A DNA stretch of 8,502 bases from NCBI GenBank assembly GCA_045534095.1, contig JAZSJA010000082.1:1-8502 (forward strand), in the 5' to 3' direction. The translations under genes were made by a program, and so were the position numbers. The notes under the pieces are model-generated. The model made no database searches, was not told the origin of the DNA, and was given only the letters and a program-made list of their open reading frames with translations. Below are positions 1-4,612 of the stretch, in pieces (the stretch's first letter is position 1; every line of letters begins with the position of its first letter). The stretch comes from UMGS1279 sp045534095 (GTDB lineage: Bacteria; Bacillota; Clostridia; Oscillospirales; Acutalibacteraceae).

Positions 1-219
1 TGCAATTACAGGATTAACGTTCCAACCTGCTTGTTTTTGAGCAATCAAAACAAGATCTTTAAGGTTAACTGCATCGTCATCATTGATATCACCGGGAGTG
101 AAAACAACGCCTTCACCCATATCGATATCAACGTCGTCTGCTGCAGAAGCACTCATAGGAGTAACAACGAGCATAGCAATTAAACCAATTGCGAGAAGTA
201 AACCAAAGATTTTTTTCAT
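1..219 (-). CDS. Secreted dockerin-type protein, N-terminal part (runs off the window)
   Basis: Reading leftwards from ATG at 219, an open frame of 73 codons continues past base 1 without a stop. Residues 1-26 form a classical signal peptide (MKK, hydrophobic core, then SASA), probably cleaved near Ala26/Ala27. A short acidic spacer follows. Residues 44-55 then match the dockerin type I / F-hand calcium loop, with D44, N46, D48, N52 and D55 at loop positions 1, 3, 5, 9 and 12. The helix LKDLVLIAQKQAGW follows, as in dockerins. Dockerins bind cohesins on cellulosome scaffoldins, or act as stand-alone calcium-stabilised surface modules; which applies here cannot be seen. The start is supported by AGGAAAGAGG at 229-238, 9 bases upstream, and by a consensus promoter. 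A dockerin loop this close to the N terminus is uncommon, since most dockerins are C-terminal. A second calcium loop, if present, lies beyond the window. Confidence 0.8.
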   Translation of the reverse strand, partial: MKKIFGLLLAIGLIAMLVVTPMSASAADDVDIDMGEGVVFTPGDINDDDAVNLKDLVLIAQKQAGWNVNPVIA

Positions 220-295
220 AATAAAATACCTCTTTCCTAAAAAAATACGAGTTAATATATATGGCTAAAATTAAACAACCATATTTCATACATAT

Positions 296-324
296 ATTAT
301 ATATGGTATTCTGGTGGTTGTCAA
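296..324 (-). promoter_or_regulatory. Consensus sigma-A promoter of the dockerin gene
   Basis: On the minus strand, TTGACA (319-324) and TATAAT (296-301) are separated by exactly 17 bases. Both hexamers are perfect, so strong constitutive transcription is predicted. The start point should fall near 289, giving a leader of about 70 bases. That leader contains a weak inverted repeat (ATATGG at 259-264 pairing with CCATAT at 279-284). The promoter separates the dockerin gene from the operon ending at 421. Confidence 0.85.
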
Positions 325-375
325 GCAAAAAAATATGCAAGATTTTTTTCTGTGCAATCTACACAAAAAATTACA

Positions 376-411
376 ACCAAAATTTACAAAATGATAAAAA
401 TGTTTTTTGGT
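376..411 (-). terminator. Weak possible terminator hairpin after the LacI-type gene
   Basis: A perfect 7-base inverted repeat (ACCAAAA at 376-382, TTTTGGT at 405-411) with a 22-base loop lies 9 bases past the stop codon at 421. On the minus strand it is followed by GTAATTTTTTG. The stem is AT-rich and the loop long, so this is a poor terminator. It is listed because nothing better separates the operon from the downstream promoter. The rest of 220-420 is AT-rich leader and promoter DNA. Confidence 0.25.
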
Positions 412-420
412 AGTTATAAA

Positions 421-1017
421 TTACAATAACCAAATTTCTTCTTTTTTCTTCACAACCGGCTCAGGGTTCTCTTGCTTTTGAATCGGTTTGGTTTTAGCGG
501 GAGCAGATGTGTTTTTTATTGGTCTTTTTGGTGCTGTTTTTGTTTTTTCTTTATTTACAATGGCACGAGATGGTCTTTCCGGCATATAGGCACTGATTTC
601 CTTTAAAAATTCCGCCAATCCATCTAAGGACGAATCCAAAAGGAAAACCTTTTCGCCCGCGTTTTTTGGGTTTCCGCCCTTTAAAACAAGTCCAAAAGCC
701 CCAAGCTGACTAAGTAGTTCCAAAGAATCTTTTTCACTTGCCGAAATATATAATGCAGTAAGTCCATATTTTTTTGCAAGCTTATTAACCTCTGCAAAAA
801 GAATAGCAGAATCTCCCTTAACATCGTTAAAAATCACAGTTTTAAACGAACCCAAAACTGCTGATCTTGTTGTTGCTTTTTTAAAATATCCGCATTCTTT
901 TGCGACGGCAAGAATTCTCATTTTCGCATCTTCGCTTATTTCACTACTGTTTTTTAGTGCTTTTGACGCAGTGGATACCGAACAATTCGCCTTTAACGCT
1001 ACCTCTTTAAGTGTCAT
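421..1017 (-). CDS. Short LacI-type HTH protein with Lys/Pro-rich C-terminal tail
   Basis: A 198-aa protein of unknown specific function. Residues 1-50 are a typical LacI/GalR DNA-binding domain: MTLKEVALKANCSVSTASKA forms the helix-turn-helix, and a third helix ends in ECGYFKK. A hinge-like segment follows (TTRSAV, 49-54). Residues 58-130 resemble the start of the LacI periplasmic-binding-like sensor (strand KTVIFND, helix AILFAEVNKL, strand TALYISAS, helix SLELLSQLG, strand AFGLVLKGG). The remaining half of that fold is absent: LacI repressors are usually about 330-350 aa. Residues about 150-190 are low-complexity Lys/Pro/Thr-rich, and the protein ends in EEIWLL. The start has GGAG at 1027-1030, 9 bases upstream and inside the tcdA end; only 3 bases separate the two genes, so translation is probably coupled. 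A role as a non-sugar-responsive regulator or DNA-binding adaptor is inference. Confidence 0.85.
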   Translation of the reverse strand: MTLKEVALKANCSVSTASKALKNSSEISEDAKMRILAVAKECGYFKKATTRSAVLGSFKTVIFNDVKGDSAILFAEVNKLAKKYGLTALYISASEKDSLELLSQLGAFGLVLKGGNPKNAGEKVFLLDSSLDGLAEFLKEISAYMPERPSRAIVNKEKTKTAPKRPIKNTSAPAKTKPIQKQENPEPVVKKKEEIWLL

Positions 1018-1020
1018 TTA

Positions 1021-1722
1021 CTACAACTCCTTTTGTTTTTCAATAATATCTTTTATTACTTCGCCTGCGATTATGAGTCCCATTACCGATGGAACAAAGG
1101 CTATACTTGCGGGAGTTCTTTCGCCATTTTTGTTTTTTACGGTAGACTCCTTTGAAAAGGCCGCCTTTACGCCTTTAATATTTCTTTTTCTTAGTTCTAA
1201 ACGCATTACCTTGGCAAGAGGACAACCCTCGGTTTTCTCTATAGGAGCAATTTCAAATTTAGTGGGATCTAATTTATTTCCCGCTCCCATTGCCGAAATT
1301 ATTGGTATATTGTTTTCTCTTGCCTTTTGGCAGATAGCGATTTTTGCAGTAACGTTATCGATGGCATCTACGATATAGTCATACTTCGAAAAATCAGTTT
1401 TTTCCACTACCTCGGGGGTAACAAAAATCGGATGCTCTCCTACGCTGATTTTAGGGTTTATCTCCCTCATTCGCTCTGCCGTAACCTCTGTTTTTAGCCT
1501 GCCAACGGTAGATTCCAAAGCAATGAGCTGACGATTTAAATTTGTAATATCTACCGTATCATTATCAAATATATCGATTTCCCCAATACCGCTACGCACC
1601 AAAGCCTCTGCTACAAACGAACCAACACCGCCTAAGCCAAACAACAAAACCTTACTGCCACTTAGAATTTCTACTGCATCCTCGCCAATTAAGGCTGCAG
1701 TTCTTTTGAATCTTTGATCCAT
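1021..1722 (-). CDS. tcdA: tRNA threonylcarbamoyladenosine dehydratase (TcdA/CsdL)
   Basis: An E1/ThiF-superfamily enzyme of 233 aa. TcdA uses ATP to activate and dehydrate t6A37 in ANN-decoding tRNAs, giving cyclic ct6A. Seen in sequence: the Rossmann nucleotide loop GLGGVGS (29-35), DND (53-55), the ATP-contacting NLNRQ (61-65), K77, and DAID (119-122). The segment TEGCPLAKVMRLELRKR is typical of the TcdA branch rather than ThiF or MoeB, and the zinc CxxC pairs of MoeB/ThiF are absent. The start was chosen at 1722, where GGAGG (1730-1734) has a 7-base spacing; an in-frame ATG at 1728 is only one base from it. The gene begins 2 bases after the kinase stop and lies in the same operon as tsaD, which makes its substrate. 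This neighbourhood strengthens the assignment over other ThiF-like proteins. Confidence 0.92.
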   Translation of the reverse strand: MDQRFKRTAALIGEDAVEILSGSKVLLFGLGGVGSFVAEALVRSGIGEIDIFDNDTVDITNLNRQLIALESTVGRLKTEVTAERMREINPKISVGEHPIFVTPEVVEKTDFSKYDYIVDAIDNVTAKIAICQKARENNIPIISAMGAGNKLDPTKFEIAPIEKTEGCPLAKVMRLELRKRNIKGVKAAFSKESTVKNKNGERTPASIAFVPSVMGLIIAGEVIKDIIEKQKEL

Positions 1723-1724
1723 AA

Positions 1725-2570
1725 TCATTCCTCCAAAAGCTTTGATAGCTTTGGCAAAACACCCTCAAAATTTACTCCGTACCATAATTCGGGCATATTT
1801 TTTGTGGTGTTTTCTATTGCAAGACAGGTGAATTTCACAGCGGTTTTCAGGGATTTTTCCATTCCCCTTCCAAGAACCATAGATGATACAAACACACTTG
1901 CAAAAACATCTCCCGTGCCATGATAAAGCCCCGGAATTTTAGGACATGAAACAAAACTGAATTTCTTTTCTGATGAATTATATGCGGCGGCTCCTTGCTC
2001 GTTTTCATTTAAACAAGCACCCGTAAGCACTACGGTTCCACTACAAATTTTCGAAAGTTTTATAAGAAGATTTTCAATATATTCCTTTGTGTATGGCGGG
2101 GCCTGATACCTCTCTCTGAGCATTAAGCACGCCTCTGTTACGTTTGGAGTGATCACATCTGCCACACCACAAAGTTCCCGCATTTTTAAAGCAAAGTCTG
2201 GCGAAAATGTTTGATAAAGTTTTCCGTTATCGCCCATAACGGGATCCACAACCACTAAACTTTGGGTGCCTTTTAAGATATTGATGCACTCCTTAACAAG
2301 GTCGACCTGCTCCATAGAGCCAAGGTATCCTGAGTAAATTGCATCAAACTCGAAGCCCTCTTGATGCCAATGCTTTGCAATAGGTAAAATATTTTCTGTA
2401 AGATCCTTTATATGAATGTTTTTAAATCCGCCTGTATGGGTTGAGAGTAGAGCCGTTGGCATTGCAGCACACTCAATACCCGCTACTGATATCACGGGCA
2501 ACGCCACCGTAAGGGAGCATTTACCAATTCCCGAAATATCGTGAATAGCGGCAATTCTTTTTTGACGCAT
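1725..2570 (-). CDS. Pyridoxal/pyridoxamine kinase (PdxY/PdxK-like, ribokinase family)
   Basis: A 281-aa cytoplasmic kinase that phosphorylates B6 vitamers with ATP, feeding the pyridoxal-5'-phosphate salvage pathway. Its length matches the family (about 270-290 aa). Seen motifs: N-terminal substrate loop HDISGIGKCSL (10-20), SGYLGS (80-85) as in PdxY, DPVMGDNGKLY (109-119), TPNVTEA (141-147), VVLTG (180-184), and the signature GTGDVFAS (218-225), with D221 as the expected catalytic base. These separate it from phosphofructokinase and ribokinase members, which lack DPVMGD. ThiD (HMP kinase) is the main alternative and is less likely, because ThiD starts with a TIAGSDxSGGAG-type motif. GGAGG at 2578-2582 sits 7 bases before the ATG. 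The gene follows tsaD by 20 bases; its stop overlaps the upstream candidate start of tcdA. Confidence 0.9.
   Translation of the reverse strand: MRQKRIAAIHDISGIGKCSLTVALPVISVAGIECAAMPTALLSTHTGGFKNIHIKDLTENILPIAKHWHQEGFEFDAIYSGYLGSMEQVDLVKECINILKGTQSLVVVDPVMGDNGKLYQTFSPDFALKMRELCGVADVITPNVTEACLMLRERYQAPPYTKEYIENLLIKLSKICSGTVVLTGACLNENEQGAAAYNSSEKKFSFVSCPKIPGLYHGTGDVFASVFVSSMVLGRGMEKSLKTAVKFTCLAIENTTKNMPELWYGVNFEGVLPKLSKLLEE
1730..1734 (-). promoter_or_regulatory. Ribosome binding site deciding the tcdA start
   Basis: GGAGG on the minus strand lies inside the last codons of the upstream kinase gene. It is 7 bases from ATG at 1722 but only 1 base from ATG at 1728, so initiation at 1722 (protein beginning MDQRF) is favoured over MIMDQRF. 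Confidence 0.7.
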
Positions 2571-2590
2571 TTTAAATCCTCCAAGTGAAA

Positions 2591-3601
2591 TTAAAACTCT
2601 TCATGTATGCCCATTGTGGCACGAGCGTTTAATGCCATATCGGCAATTTTTATTTCATAGGCGGCCTGAACGCCTATCATGGCGGCATTATCACCGCAGT
2701 AGCAAAGTTCGGGGTAATAAAGTTTTACATCCTTTTCATCGGCAGTTTCTTTCATCCTTTTTCTAAGCTCACTATTTGCTGAAACGCCACCTGCAACAAC
2801 CACAGTTTTAATATTCTCTTTTTCTGCCAAAGCAAAGGTGGAATTCACAAGCATATCACACACTCGACTGCGAAGAGTGGCGGCCATTACGGGAATATCA
2901 ATATCCTCACCCTTCTGCTCGGCATTGTGGAGGATATTTATAACCGCAGTTTTAAGACCCGAAAAACTAAAATCATATTCACTATCCTCCACGTGGGGAA
3001 ATGGCAGTGGATATTTTTTAAAATCGGGCGTTGTTGCGATTTTATCTAAGGTAACGCCGCCGGGATAAGAAAGTCCCATTGCACGGGCGGCTTTATCAAA
3101 GCACTCCCCTGCAGCATCATCACGTGTGCGAGCGAGAATCTCAAAGTCGGTGTAATCACGAACGAGAGCAACAACCGAATTACCGCCCGACACCAAAAGA
3201 CATAAAAAAGGTGGCTTTAAGTCGGGAGCAGTTATATAATTGGCGGCAATATGACCCCTTAAATGATGTACAGGAATAAGGGGGACACCAAGAGACATTG
3301 CAAGCCCTTTTGCAAAATTGACGCCCACCAATAACGCACCTATAAGACCGGGTGCTGCGGTAACGGCTACGGCTTCAATATCATTTCTTGTAAGCCCTGC
3401 TTTTTCAAGAGCTTGCTCTGTAAGGCTGTAAATTGCCTCAGAATGGCGGCGAGATGCAATTTCAGGAACTACACCTCCGTAAAGCTTGTGCTCCTCTACT
3501 TGTGAAGCGATAACACTTGAAAGCACCTCTCGACCACGGGTTATGGCTACGGCCGTTTCATCACATGAGCTTTCAATAGCTAAAATAATTTTTTCATTCA
3601 T
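2591..3601 (-). CDS. tsaD: tRNA N6-adenosine threonylcarbamoyltransferase TsaD
   Basis: A 336-aa ASKHA-fold enzyme of the universal Kae1/TsaD/Qri7 family. With TsaB and TsaE it transfers the threonylcarbamoyl group from TC-AMP (made by TsaC) to A37 of ANN-decoding tRNAs. Seen motifs: IESSCDETAVAI (9-20), GGVVPEIASRRH (42-53), the metal-binding HxxxH with H113 and H117 in HHLRGHIAAN, the nucleotide loop VSGGNS (137-142), RTRDDAAGECFDKAAR, FSFSGLKTAV, GGVSANSELR, and the C-terminal metal ligand D304 in CGDNAAMIG. The length is normal and nothing is truncated. One oddity is Asn141, where many homologues have His (SGGHT/S). The start at 3601 has a GAGG box 10 bases upstream and overlaps the rimI end by 8 bases, which suggests coupling. 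The partners TsaB, TsaE and TsaC are not in this window. Confidence 0.97.
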   Translation of the reverse strand: MNEKIILAIESSCDETAVAITRGREVLSSVIASQVEEHKLYGGVVPEIASRRHSEAIYSLTEQALEKAGLTRNDIEAVAVTAAPGLIGALLVGVNFAKGLAMSLGVPLIPVHHLRGHIAANYITAPDLKPPFLCLLVSGGNSVVALVRDYTDFEILARTRDDAAGECFDKAARAMGLSYPGGVTLDKIATTPDFKKYPLPFPHVEDSEYDFSFSGLKTAVINILHNAEQKGEDIDIPVMAATLRSRVCDMLVNSTFALAEKENIKTVVVAGGVSANSELRKRMKETADEKDVKLYYPELCYCGDNAAMIGVQAAYEIKIADMALNARATMGIHEEF

Positions 3602-4034
3602 AACTAAAATACCTCGTCATAATAAGAGCATCCTCTTTTGGTAAGGAGTAGAAATTTTTTCTTTTTCCTACCTCTTCAAATCCGAATCTCTTATAAAGTT
3701 CAATAGCTGCGATATTTGAAACTCTAACCTCTAAACTAAGGAAAGCTAAAGCTTTTTCTTTGGAATAATCGATAAGTTTATCAACTATTTTCGCTCCAAT
3801 TCCCTGTCTGCGAAACTCAGGCAGCACACCGATATTTGTAACGTATCCTTCGTCCAACACCGTATACATACCCCCATAACCGATAACCTTTTCCTTTTCC
3901 TTAGCCAAGAAAAAAACGGTTGAATCGTCGGAGCTTTTTACCTGCTCGGCAGTCCAAGGAGTTGCAAAGCAATGACGCTCAATTTGAGCAATCAGTTCAG
4001 CATCTTTTTCAATATCTTTTGATTTTTCAATCAA
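3594..4034 (-). CDS. rimI: Ribosomal protein S18-alanine N-acetyltransferase RimI (GNAT)
   Basis: A 146-aa GNAT N-acetyltransferase; RimI acetylates the N-terminal alanine of ribosomal protein S18 and is commonly encoded next to tsaB or tsaD. Seen: the family N-terminal block IAQIERHCFATPWTAEQ (15-31), the acetyl-CoA pyrophosphate loop RRQGIG (75-80), LEVRVSNIAAIELYKRFGF (101-119) with the expected catalytic E102 and Y114, and a C terminus of EDALIMTRYF. The initiation codon is TTG at 4034. No in-frame ATG occurs before residue 56, and a start there would remove half the fold. GGAG at 4045-4048 is 10 bases upstream, and the TTG shares a TTGA overlap with the phosphatase stop codon. The true substrate may be broader than S18, as RimI enzymes can be relaxed in specificity. 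Confidence 0.93.
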   Translation of the reverse strand: MIEKSKDIEKDAELIAQIERHCFATPWTAEQVKSSDDSTVFFLAKEKEKVIGYGGMYTVLDEGYVTNIGVLPEFRRQGIGAKIVDKLIDYSKEKALAFLSLEVRVSNIAAIELYKRFGFEEVGKRKNFYSLPKEDALIMTRYFSYE

Positions 4035-4456
4035 GTAAGTGCATCTCCTTTTAATAAATCTTCTATGCCCTCTGCAATATTTTCAAGGCAACGTGAATAG
4101 ACCTCTTCGTCACCGCCATAAGGATCGGCAATGCCATTGCCTAAAACTAAAATTTTGTTTTGATCCACGCCTGCACCTATAAGTGTGTTTTTGTGTTCAG
4201 CGGTCATTGTTACTATGTAGTCGACCTCATCAACCATATAAAAATTCAGGCTTTTTGAGGTATAATCAATGTTATTTATATCTATTTTCGCTAAAGCCTT
4301 AACCGAATTTTCATTTATTGGGTCGCCAAAAGCGGCAAGTCCCGCACTATCTGCAACATATTCTAAATTTCTATCCTTTGCGATTTTATTAAACAAAAAC
4401 ATAGCCATTGGACTGCGACAGGTATTACCTGTGCAAACAAAAATAATTTTTTTCAT
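4031..4456 (-). CDS. Low-molecular-weight phosphatase, YwlE-like (candidate protein-arginine phosphatase)
   Basis: A 141-aa enzyme of the LMW protein tyrosine phosphatase fold, a normal length for the family. The P-loop CTGNTCRS (8-15) supplies the C8 nucleophile and R14, and DPYGG (111-115) supplies the general acid D111. Position 12 is Thr. In Bacillus YwlE the equivalent Thr is the residue that favours phosphoarginine, whereas tyrosine phosphatases usually have Ile or Leu there. Protein-arginine phosphatase is therefore the preferred prediction, with tyrosine phosphatase (Wzb-type) as the alternative. No McsB arginine kinase or capsule gene lies in the window to decide between them. The ATG at 4456 has GGGGAG at 4465-4470, 8 bases upstream. 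It is the first gene of the tightly coupled block and overlaps rimI by 4 bases. In Bacillus, ywlE is also encoded close to a t6A gene (ywlC/tsaC). Confidence 0.9.
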   Translation of the reverse strand: MKKIIFVCTGNTCRSPMAMFLFNKIAKDRNLEYVADSAGLAAFGDPINENSVKALAKIDINNIDYTSKSLNFYMVDEVDYIVTMTAEHKNTLIGAGVDQNKILVLGNGIADPYGGDEEVYSRCLENIAEGIEDLLKGDALT

Positions 4457-4485
4457 TTAAGTTTCTCCCCATGCATCTGTTGGTT

Positions 4486-4519
4486 TATACTACTCCGAGC
4501 TATAAAAAAGGAATATGTG
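4486..4519 (+). repeat. Imperfect direct copy of one arm of the neighbouring palindrome
   Basis: This 34-base stretch repeats 4571-4603, starting 85 bases earlier. Both begin TATACT, contain CCGAGC and end GGAATATGTG. They differ at four sites, all transitions, plus one A in the A-run. The copy lacks a recognisable left arm, so it looks like a decayed half element. It lies between the phosphatase ribosome binding site and the full palindrome. Confidence 0.7.
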
Positions 4520-4525
4520 TATTTG

Positions 4526-4612
4526 AAAATTGTTCACAGGGTCTTTTTAGGCGAGTGGTGCTGTATTTTTTATACTGCCCCGAGCCGTAAAAAGGAATAT
4601 GTGGACAATTTT
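4526..4612. repeat. 87-base imperfect palindrome between polA and the phosphatase gene
   Basis: The two arms are inverted copies. AAAATTGTTCAC (4526-4537) mirrors GTGGACAATTTT (4601-4612) with one mismatch. CTTTTTA (4543-4549) mirrors TAAAAAG (4588-4594). The inner arm GGTGCTGTAT (4557-4566) roughly mirrors TATACTGCCCC around a T-rich centre. The outer arm reaches the first base of the polA stop codon. As RNA it would fold into one long stem-loop directly after polA, possibly a 3'-end stabiliser, attenuator or processing site. It lacks a solid T-run after the stem, so it is not a standard terminator. The arms and neighbouring partial copy also fit a small MITE-like dispersed repeat. Confidence 0.7.

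Noticed and set aside
128..340. Open frame on the minus strand over the left end
   Set aside because: It overlaps the promoter and lies in another frame from the signal-peptide/dockerin reading, which has a ribosome binding site and a domain match.
971..1378. 135-codon plus-strand open frame
   Set aside because: It is antisense to the well-supported tcdA and LacI-type genes; the hydrophobic composition is the usual shadow of the opposite strand.
4486..4491. TATAAA-like box on the minus strand as a promoter for the phosphatase gene
   Set aside because: GTATAAA is present at about 4485-4491, but no acceptable -35 lies 16-18 bases upstream, and the same box recurs in the other repeat copy, so it is better explained as repeat sequence.
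4486..4603. Two spaced repeats considered as a minimal CRISPR array
   Set aside because: Only two units, diverged from each other, no cas gene, and the second unit is one arm of a palindrome; an array is not supported.
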